Of a stretch of 64,000 nt of DNA, positions 35,101 through 43,026 are shown piece by piece (the first letter of the stretch is position 1; the number at the start of each line of letters is the position of its first letter). The DNA is taken from positions 1,240,001 through 1,304,000 of the forward strand of contig NZ_JANTYU010000001.1 in NCBI RefSeq assembly GCF_024806835.1, in the 5' to 3' direction. Under the pieces are notes generated by a model. The model worked only from the letters and a program-made list of their open reading frames with translations. It did not search any database and was not told where the DNA came from. Source of the DNA: Xanthomonas sp. 3793 (lineage in GTDB: Bacteria > Pseudomonadota > Gammaproteobacteria > Xanthomonadales > Xanthomonadaceae). The position numbers and the translations under genes are program-made.

Positions 35101-36231
35101 CAGCGTATCCAGCTGACGTCCGCTGGGCACGCGTTGCTTGCCGATCAGTTCCAGATCGACATAACGGCGCACGCCTTCCAGGTAATCGGCCGCCTGCGGC
35201 AGTTCGAGGATGCGCAAGGCACCGCCGACTTCGCCCAGCAGATGCGGCACGTCGGCCAGACGCGCGTGATCCCAATTGGTCTCGATGAAGGCGACGAAGT
35301 GTTCGCGCGCCGCACCGAAGTTGGCGATCGCCTCCTGCGCCAGCACATCGACGGTGCGACGCACTTCCGACGAGGTGGCGCTGTTGCTGGCCTCGTTGCC
35401 GTCGCCGCTGTCGGCGCCCAGACTGGCGACCTGATCGTCCAGCGACGCATCCACGTACAGCAGCGCGCCGGCGATATCCAGCAGCACGCCTTCGTCCATC
35501 TGCACCTGGCCATCGACCACGCGCGCCAGCGCATCGCGCTGCTGCACGACGACGTTGCGCGCCACGCCCAGGCCCATCATGCCCAGGGTGTCGGCCACAC
35601 TGCCGAGGTCATTGACCTGGGTCTGCAGCTCGGCGATGTCGCCGCCGGTGCGCAGATGCAGATCCAGCGCGTCTTTGACGCGCAGCAATTCTTCCTTGAC
35701 CGCACTGCCGACCGTGTCGAGCAGTTCGCGATTGCGGCCGGACAGGCTGCCGCGTGCGTGATCCAGCTCGGCTTCGGTGGCGACACCGGCCTGCGGATCG
35801 AACGCGAACAACACGCTTTCATTCAGACCCGGCTGGCCACGGGTGGCACGGATTTCGTTGAGCAACGGCAGCAGCACGATCGGAATGTCGCGATGGCCGT
35901 TCTGCAGGCGTTCCAGATAATCGGGCAGCAGCACGGTGCCGCGCATCAGCATGGCGCAGGCTTCGTCGCGGTCGCTGACCTCACCGGCCTGCACCGCGTT
36001 GGCCAGCAGCTCCAGTTCCTCGGCCACCATCGCCGGCGCGTATAGCTCGACCATGCGCAAGGTGCCCTGCACCTGATGCAGGTAACCGGCGCAGAAGCGC
36101 ATCCGACTGGTGTCGGACGGTTCTTCGGCGAAGTATTCGATCTCGTTGCGCGCCTGGCGCAAGGTCTCGTCCAGCTCCGGCTTGACCCAGCCCAGCGCGG
36201 CGTGGCTCATCGCATCGCGAAGCGCACTCAT
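29167..36231 (-). CDS. chpA: ChpA/PilL hybrid chemosensory histidine kinase
   Basis: This 2354-residue cytoplasmic kinase drives twitching-motility control by phosphorylating PilG and PilH. The N-terminal 400 residues contain two degenerate Hpt-like bundles. A Pro/Ala/acid-rich linker follows at about 420-740. Three Hpt domains keep the phospho-His: HTLKGSGRL near 783, HTMSGAFAM near 941 and HTLKGGARM near 1629. A very long linker rich in Ala, Asp, Glu and His fills about 1040-1590. The CheA core follows: dimerisation (LLDRLVNHAGEVAIYRSRL), ATPase (LRNSVAHGLETPEQR, VADDGAGLD) and CheW-like domain. A receiver ends the protein (MVVDDSLTMRK, LLDIEMPRMDGYE). Pseudomonas ChpA has the same plan with more Hpt domains. 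Long open frames on the opposite strand are codon-bias shadows. Confidence 0.95.
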   Translation of the reverse strand: MSALRDAMSHAALGWVKPELDETLRQARNEIEYFAEEPSDTSRMRFCAGYLHQVQGTLRMVELYAPAMVAEELELLANAVQAGEVSDRDEACAMLMRGTVLLPDYLERLQNGHRDIPIVLLPLLNEIRATRGQPGLNESVLFAFDPQAGVATEAELDHARGSLSGRNRELLDTVGSAVKEELLRVKDALDLHLRTGGDIAELQTQVNDLGSVADTLGMMGLGVARNVVVQQRDALARVVDGQVQMDEGVLLDIAGALLYVDASLDDQVASLGADSGDGNEASNSATSSEVRRTVDVLAQEAIANFGAAREHFVAFIETNWDHARLADVPHLLGEVGGALRILELPQAADYLEGVRRYVDLELIGKQRVPSGRQLDTLADAMASLEYYLEALRERRPGREEILDITRNSLETLRYWPLPSGQPSELPVGADQPGSVAEVQPVAVSLAQHAGTPDAAANDAAPVAPLEWANETVVETPFAASVVHDTGAAATDTVFSFDPVAAEETLSGQAHVPFTVAPLDLSDDGTHAPGDWQLETTEQAAPIATSAFDPVSAEQDGHAASEAAQVSYTVDLSALEQEQAAAPVVADTTPLQIEQIELPGDMDQVDAPLDFIAENHARRAQTSIEDAFSPPPAPPQELDDPFVESAPDVAPDAPADASAEQTTPRVQQATVSEFELDDASAAFLAQLDAAAAQFDVARPQDAPAPSDAASDAAPLQAASEAAAADTADAGIFGGFGDSDIDDDIRDVFLEEFDEELVNLGQLLPVWRAAPNSPDHLRPIRRVFHTLKGSGRLVGASVLGEFSWKIESMLNRVLDNSRPASPAVVAMVELAYEVLPQLNAALRDQGRIGADLPQIQAIAERVAAGEEVYYVPAPATPVAVEPAAIPAVAGALVASGTPASVDSVLREILEAEVATHLETVNAWLQATQVEPQLATEELLRAVHTMSGAFAMTDVPEITLVTTPAESYVKRLLAASQTPSQDGIDAITATAAAIATTVTALRADAPLIPSFAPLTERLRALVDTLPEAQWPPQVALDELDELDAAGDELDANETVELTGVEDLSQYLDSSALPADTAAPTHPADQPQDADAHAEAPIAVDELAGAEADSSLHALEVPAASDEHVAALEQDDAFAESADADAASSDGVAPLAHPEQADSLHGEAAQHDEAAAQGTDAHDSSVDEPAVEADAWDATELQHGEAADAASQPADPVEDAASETYAAADATPSAHDAADHATHLDDSVAVDELAEAEATLGHTQTLAPVADTDTLADQATVETIDALDAVHTDVAVADEAPAAIAEDWTPETAALDSVSTDHDGQGLDQGYVDHVAASPEHAAGAQDHHGEHAADQAAEHAESVQAHDADVTTSEQAQHAAQADDHAGAQYHADAEQAAHSEAQAAYDAPSQSDPLVESSEQADAIEPAQLDEQAHYDAPTAEADDNVAQADVEHVDAAHAEDEHAETEHAATVHADDAVPEQTIASVQAFEMAHAADQVEESGDPQSETVPELQDHSATTDADAPHDDAIATRDRAEHIDAAESATAEPENVEHEASAAAALSAPVEDAAPVEAATNEVGAAFDIGPLNFDQLDGELVDIFVEEGRDLLDHCDGLLARMREVPEDREVLNGLQRDLHTLKGGARMAGINAIGDLGHAIESLLEAVAANRTDIDRDDVRLFERGFDRLHQLLTRTGMHRAVSMPTDLVEAFETRTRGRNAAPPSDADVRAIAKASVEPAPLSAPVPVDGQVEEELMPRAQQEQVRVRADLLDRLVNHAGEVAIYRSRLEQQMGAFRGAMGELDRTNARLRDQLRRLDLETEAQIVARYQREQDQGDRTFDPLELDRFSTLQQLSRALNESAADLGGLQGVLEDLSRQYDGLLQQQSRVSSELQDGLMRARMVPFDGLVPRLRRVVRQAASDTGKQVHLVLEGTQGELDRNVLDRMVAPLEHMLRNSVAHGLETPEQRRDAGKPEEGSIAIRLRREGSEIVLEVADDGAGLDREAIRRRGEQRGLIEPGQQLSEAELDGLIFASGFSTSEQVSQLSGRGVGMDVVRNEVRQLGGSVDIHSVRGQGATFTLRLPQTLAVTQAVFVRIGETTFAVPVGSVSGIGRISRTRYESGEGGYHYAGEEYVLHDLGSLVGQPVARADGQAQVPLLLVRAGDLRAAVAIDQVLGNREIVVKPVGLQIASVPGIYGATITGDGRVVVILDVAPLVRRYLSQPARPTLETPAEAQRQVPLVMVVDDSLTMRKVTSRVLERHNLDVTTARDGVEALELLEERVPDLMLLDIEMPRMDGYELATAMRADPRFKSVPIVMITSRSGEKHRQRAFEIGVQRYLGKPYQELDLMRNVYDLLGIARVRD

Positions 36232-36344
36232 TGCAGCCCCCTGACAACGGCCGGCTCACCGCTTGCGCGGTCACCGGTCACTTCCTGCATCGACGTAATG
36301 CGACTACGCGCCATCTGCTGATCCTTTCCCGTTCCGCGTCGTGG

Positions 36345-38381
36345 TCACGCCGGCAGCTTGAAGTCGGCGACCGAACGGCGCAGATCGGCAGCGAGCTGAG
36401 CCAGGTTGCCGATCGACTCGGCCGTCTGTTCCGCACCCTGCGATGTCTGGCTGGTGATCTGACGGATCACGCCCATGGTCTGTGTGATGTCCGTCGCCGC
36501 AGCCGACTGCTGGTGTGCGGCGATGGAGATGTTCTTGATGAGGTTGTTCAGTGCGTTGGACACGCGCTCGATTTCGGTCAGCGCGGTGCCGGCGTCTTCG
36601 GCCAGGCGCGCACCGGACACCACTTCGGAGGTGGTCTGCTCCATCGAGCTGACCGCTTCGTTGGTATCGGCCTGAATCGTCTGCACCAGGCCTTCGATCC
36701 GTCGCGTCGCACCGGAGGTGCGTTCGGCCAGGCGCTGCACTTCGTCGGCCACCACGGCGAAACCGCGACCGGCCTCGCCCGCCGAGGCGGCCTGCACCGC
36801 GGCGTTGAGCGCCAGGATGTTGGTCTGCTCGGAAATGTCGTTGATCAGTTCCACGATCGAGCCGATTTCCTGGGTCGATTCGCCCAGGCGCTTGATGCGC
36901 TTGGAGGTTTCCTGGATCTGGTCGCGAATCTGGTCCATGCCCTGAATCGTCTCGCGCACCACACCGGCACCTTCGGCGGCGATGACCACCGAGCGCTGCG
37001 CCACTTCGGCCGACTCGGTGGAGTTGCGCGAGACCTGTTCGATGCTGGCAGCGATTTCGCTGATGCGCTCGGACGCGGTGGTGATCTGGTTGGCCTGCTG
37101 GCCGGCCGCGTCGGCGAGCTGCATCGCCGTGGCCTGGGTTTCCTGGGTCGACACGGCCACCTTGGCCGAGGTGTCGTTGATGGTGGTCACCAGGTGGCGC
37201 AGCTCGTCCACGGCGTAGTTGATGGCGTCCGCGATGGCGCCGGTCATGTCTTCGGTCACCGACGCCTTGACGGTCAGATCGCCTTCACCCAGCGAGCTGA
37301 TTTCGTCCAGCAACCGCATGATCGCCTGCTGGTTGCGGCTGTTGAATTCCACCTGCGCCTGGTAACGCACGTCCTGCTCGCGGGTCCGTACGCGCACCGA
37401 GCTCCACACGAAACCGACAATGGCCAGCAATGCGATCAAGCCGGAAACCACACCCAGCCAGAAGTTCGGAAACAGGCGCGTATCGCGCACCGAACCGAAC
37501 GCAGAGAACGCATCGAACAGCTTCTTGCTGTCGTCGAGCATCTTGTTGGAGCCGGCGGTCAAGGCGGCGGCCGAGGACTGCGCGGCGAACAGGTTGCGCG
37601 AGCTGGCGAGGATGGCGTCGATGTCCTTCTTCATCGTCGTCCACTGCGCCTGCGACTGCTCCAGTGCCGACAAGGCGGCCGGGTTGCGCACCGCGGCGAT
37701 GCCCAGTTCTTCGTTACCTGCGCGCAGGCCTTCCAGCATCTGCGTGAACACCACCGAGTCGCGCGCCAGCGCGTCGCCCGAGGCAGCGGCATTGGCGCCG
37801 CCGGCGCGCATTTCGGTCACCCGGCGCGCCATGGTGCCGGCGACCACCACCTGCTGCAGCGTGTTGTAGATCTGCGAGGCAGGTGCGCCGCTGACCGTCA
37901 TCGCGCGCACCACCTCGTTCAACTGCGCCTGCAGCTGCGGCACGCTGCCGGTGAAGCGTTCGGCGTTGCCGGCCAGACCGAGCACCGCCGGTTCGCTGGC
38001 GATGATCTGGTCGGCGTTCTTGCTGAGCGGCACCCAGGTCGCCTTGAGCTGGGCCATCGAACTGGCGACCGAGCCTTCCTGGCCGTAGCGGCCATCCAGT
38101 TCGCTCACCGTGCTGTCGATGCGGCCCTTGGTCTCCTTGAACGCGGCGAACGCCTTGGGATCGCCGGAGACCGCTTCGCGGCCCTGGTTGGCCAGCTGCT
38201 GCGAGAGCACCTGCAAGTCGGCCGCGCCGGTGCCGGCACCGGCAAGACGACTGCCCTGCCAGGTCGCGACGCCGGTGTTGGCGCCAAACACGATCATCGA
38301 CAACACCAGCAAGCCAAGCCAGAAGCTGGTGCTGACGCTGCCGAGCTTGTTGGTCTTGCGGGCGTCCGGGGCGGTACTCAT
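36345..38381 (-). CDS. pilJ: PilJ methyl-accepting chemotaxis receptor
   Basis: This 678-residue receptor of the type IV pilus chemosensory system has transmembrane helices at about 15-37 (FWLGLLVLSMIVFGANTGV) and about 310-332 (FWLGVVSGLIALLAIVGFV). They enclose a periplasmic helical sensor domain. A HAMP-like segment and the signalling hairpin follow, with tip region LINDISEQTNILALNAAVQA and GRGFAVVADEVQRLAER. In Pseudomonas PilJ senses pilus retraction and signals to ChpA. The gap to chpA is only 113 bases. Pseudomonas carries the methyltransferase gene pilK at this place; here it is absent. Confidence 0.95.
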   Translation of the reverse strand: MSTAPDARKTNKLGSVSTSFWLGLLVLSMIVFGANTGVATWQGSRLAGAGTGAADLQVLSQQLANQGREAVSGDPKAFAAFKETKGRIDSTVSELDGRYGQEGSVASSMAQLKATWVPLSKNADQIIASEPAVLGLAGNAERFTGSVPQLQAQLNEVVRAMTVSGAPASQIYNTLQQVVVAGTMARRVTEMRAGGANAAASGDALARDSVVFTQMLEGLRAGNEELGIAAVRNPAALSALEQSQAQWTTMKKDIDAILASSRNLFAAQSSAAALTAGSNKMLDDSKKLFDAFSAFGSVRDTRLFPNFWLGVVSGLIALLAIVGFVWSSVRVRTREQDVRYQAQVEFNSRNQQAIMRLLDEISSLGEGDLTVKASVTEDMTGAIADAINYAVDELRHLVTTINDTSAKVAVSTQETQATAMQLADAAGQQANQITTASERISEIAASIEQVSRNSTESAEVAQRSVVIAAEGAGVVRETIQGMDQIRDQIQETSKRIKRLGESTQEIGSIVELINDISEQTNILALNAAVQAASAGEAGRGFAVVADEVQRLAERTSGATRRIEGLVQTIQADTNEAVSSMEQTTSEVVSGARLAEDAGTALTEIERVSNALNNLIKNISIAAHQQSAAATDITQTMGVIRQITSQTSQGAEQTAESIGNLAQLAADLRRSVADFKLPA

Positions 38382-38420
38382 GGTTCGACCTCGATCTGTA
38401 TGACGTGGCGGGGTCGCGGC

Positions 38421-38951
38421 TTAGGCCGCGGCCTGCCGGAATTCAGGAGTGCGCGACAGCAACGCCAGGGAGAACACACCCCAGTCCTGCGTCTCGTTGC
38501 GGAAGGCACGATCGATGAAGTGGGCGTAGCGGCCTTGCGCCAGCTCGCCGGGTTCGACCGCCTGGGACTGTTCGAAGCTGCGCTGGCCATACAGCTCATC
38601 GATGGTCAGCGCGACGTCGCCGCCGCTCTGACGCATGATCAGCACCCGCTGGCCTTCCTGCAGCACCGTGCGACGGCCCTCCAGGAACTGCTTCAAGTCG
38701 ATCACCGGAAACAGGTTGCCGCGCAGGTTGCCCACCCCCAGCAACCAGGGCTGCCCGCCGGGCACCGGCGTCACCGGTGGCATCGGCACGATTTCCGCCA
38801 CTTCGCGGAAATCCGACACCAGTCGCCGGGTCCCGACGCGATAGCCGACGCCACGCCAGATATCGGCCGAGAACTGGCGCTCCGGCAGCGGCGTGGCGTG
38901 CGCAAGACTACGACGCTCGTAGTCTTCGAGAATGTCGAATGGAGAGCGCAT
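38421..38951 (-). CDS. pilI: PilI CheW-like coupling protein
   Basis: This 176-residue CheW-domain protein links PilJ to the ChpA kinase. Typical segments are LLGVGNLRGNLFPVIDLKQFL and VALTIDELYGQRSF, the latter preceded by RVLIMRQSGGD. The start ATG 38951 is fixed by the TGATG overlap with the pilH stop. The pilJ gene starts 39 bases downstream. Confidence 0.92.
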   Translation of the reverse strand: MRSPFDILEDYERRSLAHATPLPERQFSADIWRGVGYRVGTRRLVSDFREVAEIVPMPPVTPVPGGQPWLLGVGNLRGNLFPVIDLKQFLEGRRTVLQEGQRVLIMRQSGGDVALTIDELYGQRSFEQSQAVEPGELAQGRYAHFIDRAFRNETQDWGVFSLALLSRTPEFRQAAA

Positions 38952-39313
38952 CAACGCACCAGTTGTTTGATGCGAGCGATCAGATCGTCTTCGCGCGGCG
39001 GCTTGACGATGTAGTCGCTGGCACCTTGTCGCAAACCCCATGCCTTGTCGGTTTCCATCCCCTTGGTGCTGACCAGCAGCACGGGGATGTCCTTGGTGGC
39101 CTGGTCGCGTGCGAGTGCACGCGTTGCCTGGAAGCCGCTCATACCTGGCAGCACCACATCCATCAGCACCAGATCGGGCGCCTGGCTGCGAATCAGCTCA
39201 AGTCCCGCTTCGGCGTTGTCGGTGGCGACGACCGTATGGCCAGCTTTTTCCAGCCATTGACTGAAGACTGCCCGATCGGTGGGCGAGTCCTCGATCAATA
39301 TAATTCGAGCCAT
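38951..39313 (-). CDS. pilH: PilH response regulator
   Basis: This 120-residue single-domain receiver has the acidic pair in ILIEDSPTD, the phospho-acceptor Asp in LVLMDVVLPGMSGF, and the conserved Lys in YIVKPPRED. In Pseudomonas PilH mainly opposes PilG by acting as a phosphate sink and favouring pilus retraction. It overlaps pilI by one base and follows pilG by 17 bases. Confidence 0.93.
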   Translation of the reverse strand: MARIILIEDSPTDRAVFSQWLEKAGHTVVATDNAEAGLELIRSQAPDLVLMDVVLPGMSGFQATRALARDQATKDIPVLLVSTKGMETDKAWGLRQGASDYIVKPPREDDLIARIKQLVR

Positions 39314-39330
39314 GTTGCCTTTCCCCCTGG

Positions 39331-39732
39331 TCAGGCGTGGACGTACGTGCGGATCGCGCTCAGTAGTTCTTCACGGGTGAATGGCTTGGTCAGATATTGC
39401 TCGGAGCCGACGATGCGGCCACGCGCCTTGTCGAACAGGCCATCCTTGGACGACAACATGATCACCGGCGTCGACTTGAAGAGCTGGTTGCCCTTGATCA
39501 ACGCGCACGTCTGGTACCCATCCAGGCGCGGCATCATGATGTCGACAAAAATGATCTGAGGTTGCTGGTCCGCAATCTTGGCCAGTGCCTCGAAACCATC
39601 GGTCGCTGTCACTACTTCACAACCTTCCCGCTTCAGCAGCGTTTCGGCGGTGCGGCGAATGGTCTTCGAATCGTCGATGACCATCACCTTCAGTCCTGCG
39701 AGTTCCCCACCCGCAGCAATGTTTTCACTCAT
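39331..39732 (-). CDS. pilG: PilG response regulator
   Basis: This 133-residue receiver starts at ATG 39732 (MSENIAAGGE). Key residues are in VMVIDDSKTIRRTAE, IIFVDIMMPRLDGYQ and YLTKPFTREEL. PilG is the first gene of the operon and in Pseudomonas stimulates pilus extension through PilB and FimL/CyaB. The promoter should lie in the 237-base gap to the divergent gshB gene. Confidence 0.93.
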   Translation of the reverse strand: MSENIAAGGELAGLKVMVIDDSKTIRRTAETLLKREGCEVVTATDGFEALAKIADQQPQIIFVDIMMPRLDGYQTCALIKGNQLFKSTPVIMLSSKDGLFDKARGRIVGSEQYLTKPFTREELLSAIRTYVHA

Positions 39733-39969
39733 GCAAATATCCCCGGACGCGCAACGCTTCATCCCTTCCGACGTCGCTACGAAACTGCATGTATATCCCA
39801 AGACCCGCATCGACTGTCAAGGGCGCATTGCCGGGGCCCCGCCAGGCGGACGTTCCGACCGCGGCCAGGTGCCTCCGGACCGGCAAGTCGCGCATCCGCG
39901 ACCTGTCGGGCACGCCATCGCCCACCGCTTGAAGTTACCATCGGCAGCTTGTTCGAAAGGTTTAGCCCC

Positions 39970-40920
39970 ATGTCGCTCGACGTCGTTGTGGTGATGGATC
40001 CCATCGCCTCCATCAAGATCGCCAAAGACACCACCTTCGCCATGCTGCTGGAAGCCCAGCGTCGTGGCCACCGCTTGCACTATGTGCGCCCCGGCGGGCT
40101 CAGCCTGCGCGAGGGACGCGCCGTGGCGCAAGTCGCCCCCTTGAGCGTGCGCGAAGACAAGACAAGCTGGTTCACGCTGGGCGAGTTCGCCGAACTGGAA
40201 TTCGGCCCCGGCCAGGTGGTGCTGATGCGCAAGGACCCGCCGGTGGACGCCGAGTTCGTCTACGACACCCAGGTGCTGAGCGTGGCCCAGCGCGCCGGCG
40301 CGCAGATCGTCAACGACCCGCAGGGCCTGCGCGACTACAACGAGAAGCTGGCGGCGTTGCTGTTTCCGCAATGCTGCCCGCCGACGCTGGTGAGCCGCGA
40401 TGCGGCGACGCTGAAGGCGTTCGTGCTGGAACACGGCCAAGCCGTGCTGAAGCCGCTGGACGGCATGGGCGGGCGCTCGATCTTCCGCAGTGGCACCGGC
40501 GACCCCAACCTCAACGTGATCCTGGAAACGCTCACCGACGGCAACCGCAAGCTGACCCTGGCGCAGCGCTTCATCCCGGACATCACCGCCGGCGACAAGC
40601 GCATCCTGCTGGTGGACGGCGAGCCGGTGGACTACTGCCTGGCGCGGATTCCGCAGGGCGACGAATTCCGCGGCAACCTGGCCGCCGGCGGGCGTGGCGA
40701 AGGCCGCCCCCTGTCCGAGCGCGACCGCTGGATCGCCGCGCAGGTCGGCCCGGAAATGCGCCGGCGCGGCATGCGCTTCGTCGGTCTGGACGTGATCGGC
40801 GATTACCTGACCGAGGTCAACGTCACCAGCCCCACCTGCGTGCGCGAGCTGGATGCGCAGTTCGGCCTGAACATCGCCGGGCTGCTGTTCGACGCGATCG
40901 AGGCCGGCACCGCGCAATGA
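39970..40920 (+). CDS. gshB: Glutathione synthetase
   Basis: This 316-residue ATP-grasp enzyme joins gamma-glutamylcysteine and glycine in the cytoplasm. Family motifs are present: MDPIASIKIAKDTTFAMLLE, LMRKDPPVDAEFVYDT, VLKPLDGMGGRSIF, and the C-terminal metal/ATP residues in FVGLDVIGDYLTEVNVTSP. ATG 39970 begins the MSLDVVVVMDP core. The gene is divergent from pilG and shares a four-base ATGA overlap with the TonB-like gene. The same gshB/tonB/pilG neighbourhood occurs in Pseudomonas aeruginosa. Confidence 0.96.
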   Translation: MSLDVVVVMDPIASIKIAKDTTFAMLLEAQRRGHRLHYVRPGGLSLREGRAVAQVAPLSVREDKTSWFTLGEFAELEFGPGQVVLMRKDPPVDAEFVYDTQVLSVAQRAGAQIVNDPQGLRDYNEKLAALLFPQCCPPTLVSRDAATLKAFVLEHGQAVLKPLDGMGGRSIFRSGTGDPNLNVILETLTDGNRKLTLAQRFIPDITAGDKRILLVDGEPVDYCLARIPQGDEFRGNLAAGGRGEGRPLSERDRWIAAQVGPEMRRRGMRFVGLDVIGDYLTEVNVTSPTCVRELDAQFGLNIAGLLFDAIEAGTAQ

Positions 40921-41792
40921 GCAAGGCCGCGGCGCAGCCTGCAGCGATGGACGACCGCCAGCGCCTGAGCGCGATGCTGGTGATCTCGCTGTTGCTGCAC
41001 GCCGCGCTGATCCTGGGGGTGGGTTTCACGGTCAGCGAGGATGCGCCGCTGGTGCCGACACTGGACGTGATCTTCAGCCAGACCAGCACGCCGTTGACGC
41101 CGAAACAGGCCGACTTCCTGGCCCAGGCCAACCAGCAGGGCGGCGGCGACCACGACACCGCCCAGCGCCCGCGCGACAGCCAGCCCGGCGTAGTACCGCA
41201 GGACCGCACCGGGCTCGCGCCACAGGCGCAGCGCGCCACCAGCGTGCAGGCACCGGAGCCGACCCAGACCCGCGTGGTCAGCAGCCGTCGCGGCGAGCAG
41301 ACGATGCCCACGCCGCAACCCAACCCGCGGACCGACCCGCTCACCCCGGCCGATGCACAGCGCGTGCAGCGCGACGCGGAAATGGCCCGGCTCGCCGCCG
41401 AGGTGCATCTGCGCTCGGAGCAGTACGCCAAGCGCCCCAACCGCAAGTTCGTCTCGGCCAGCACCCGCGAATATGCGTACGCCAACTATCTGCGCGCGTG
41501 GGTGGATCGCGCCGAGCGCGTGGGCAATCTGAATTATCCGGACGAAGCGCGGCGGCGCCGGCTGGGCGGCAAGGTCGTCATCAGCGTGGGCGTGCGCCGC
41601 GACGGTAGCGTGGAAAGCAGCCGCGTGCTGATCTCCAGCGGCGTGCCGGCGCTGGACGATGCCGCGTTGCGCGTGGTGCAACTGGCCCAGCCGTTCCCGC
41701 CCCTGCCCAGGACCAAGGACGACGTGGACATTCTGGAAGTCACCCGCACCTGGCTGTTCCTGCCCGGCGGCGAGCTGCACGACGATCGCTGA
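40917..41792 (+). CDS. TonB-like energy transducer (TonB3-like)
   Basis: This 291-residue inner-membrane protein has one N-terminal transmembrane helix at about 20-37 (MLVISLLLHAALILGVGF). A Gln/Pro/Thr-rich periplasmic linker and helix follow, then a TonB C-terminal domain (LNYPDEARRRRLGGKVVISV, VLISSGVPALDDAALRVVQL). It starts inside the gshB stop (ATGA). In Pseudomonas aeruginosa the gene at this position, tonB3, is needed for twitching motility and pilus assembly, so a role with the divergent pil-chp operon is likely rather than iron uptake. Confidence 0.85.
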   Translation: MSKAAAQPAAMDDRQRLSAMLVISLLLHAALILGVGFTVSEDAPLVPTLDVIFSQTSTPLTPKQADFLAQANQQGGGDHDTAQRPRDSQPGVVPQDRTGLAPQAQRATSVQAPEPTQTRVVSSRRGEQTMPTPQPNPRTDPLTPADAQRVQRDAEMARLAAEVHLRSEQYAKRPNRKFVSASTREYAYANYLRAWVDRAERVGNLNYPDEARRRRLGGKVVISVGVRRDGSVESSRVLISSGVPALDDAALRVVQLAQPFPPLPRTKDDVDILEVTRTWLFLPGGELHDDR

Positions 41793-42108
41793 GACCGCCC
41801 AGGCGCGCGCTCTGCGCGATACACCACCCCACGACCAGGCGCGATCCTGACCCGGTAGAAGGCGGCAACGCAGGATCAGCGGCACGTAGTCCTCGCACCG
41901 TCGGTGAGGCAGCCTGCATGAGCGTGGATGCCGAGCGTGCACCCCTGCTCACCGGCTGGAACGGCGGCGTGGCGTCCGACCTGCAGCAGGCCGGCAACGC
42001 CGGCGTGCGCTCGACTGCCGCACCTGGAAATGTGCTCGACGGCGTGGACACCTGTATTACCTGCCGCGTGCGGCAGATGGAGCGGCACGGTCCGCCGCGG
42101 CCCGGACC
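41793..42108. other. Convergent intergenic region
   Basis: These 316 bases separate the convergent TonB-like and ADP-ribosylglycohydrolase genes. No gene, hairpin repeat or other element was recognised. Confidence 0.5.
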
Positions 42109-43026
42109 TCAGGCCATCGATGCGGCGGCATGCAGCCGATCGGCCAATGCCATGATCTCGGCCGCGTCCTGCACCCGCTCGCGCCAGGCGGCCGGAATGC
42201 CGTCGACGCCGTAGAACGCCCCCGCCAGCTGGCCGCAGATGGCGGCGGTGGTGTCGGCATCGTCGCCCAGATTGGCTGCACGCAGCACCGCATCGGCGAA
42301 TGTCTCGGTGGTGGCGAAACACCACAGCGCGGCCGACAGCGAATCGACCACATAGCCGGTGCCGCGGATCTGCGCCGCGGGCACCGCCGCGTGGTTGCGT
42401 GCGGCCAGTGCGCGCACTGTCGGCGTGACTAACTCGTTGCACTGCGTCTGCAGCACTGCCCCACGCTCGCCACCCAGCAACGCGGCATGCAGCTGCAGCG
42501 CGAACAGCCGGCAGGCGTCCAACGCTTCGGCGGCGGCATGCGTGGTACGCGAACTGTCCGCAGCACGCGCGCCCAACTCAGCCGGGCGATACGCGTAATA
42601 CATCGCCACCGGCGCCAGCCGCATCAATGAGCCGTTACCGGCCGCGCGCGGGTCCTCGCTGCCGCTGAAGGCCGGACCGCCATCGAGATAGCGCTCCAGC
42701 GCCTGCCGCACGGTGCTGCCGATATCGAAACAGCTGCCGGTGCTGCTGAGGTAGCCGTGCTGGTACCAGTTGCAATAGCGATTCATCTGATCGGCGGCAT
42801 CGAATCCGTTCCGATGCAGCAGGCTGTGCGCCAGGCACAAGGCCATCGAGGTGTCGTCGGTCCATTGCCCGGCACGCAGCGCGAACGGGCCGCCTCCGCG
42901 CATGTCGTCGATCGGGGTAAAGCTGCCCGGCGCGCAGAATTCCAGCGTGGTGCCAAGCGCATCGCCGACCGCCAGGCCCAGCAGACAGCCGCGAAACCGC
43001 GCGCGTTCGCGTTCGCCGTGCGTCAT
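42109..43026 (-). CDS. ADP-ribosylglycohydrolase family protein
   Basis: This 305-residue protein belongs to the DraG/ARH family, which removes ADP-ribose from proteins or nucleic acid using two metal ions. The N-terminus has FRGCLLGLAVGDALG, then the metal-site block GQWTDDTSMALCLA and a second metal block near the C-terminus (ANLGDDADTTAAICGQLAGA). GSLMRLAPVA is also typical. Both metal motifs are intact, so activity is expected. The start overlaps the tsaB stop by four bases, coupling it to the tRNA-modification gene. No ADP-ribosyltransferase is visible in the window. The target is unknown. Confidence 0.88.
   Translation of the reverse strand: MTHGERERARFRGCLLGLAVGDALGTTLEFCAPGSFTPIDDMRGGGPFALRAGQWTDDTSMALCLAHSLLHRNGFDAADQMNRYCNWYQHGYLSSTGSCFDIGSTVRQALERYLDGGPAFSGSEDPRAAGNGSLMRLAPVAMYYAYRPAELGARAADSSRTTHAAAEALDACRLFALQLHAALLGGERGAVLQTQCNELVTPTVRALAARNHAAVPAAQIRGTGYVVDSLSAALWCFATTETFADAVLRAANLGDDADTTAAICGQLAGAFYGVDGIPAAWRERVQDAAEIMALADRLHAAASMA

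Noticed and set aside
28681..36045. Two very long plus-strand frames (1409 and 1026 codons) opposite chpA and chpB
   Set aside because: They lie antisense to a well-supported kinase gene, are Arg/His/Gly/Val-rich and show no domain. Lack of stops follows from codon usage of the real gene.
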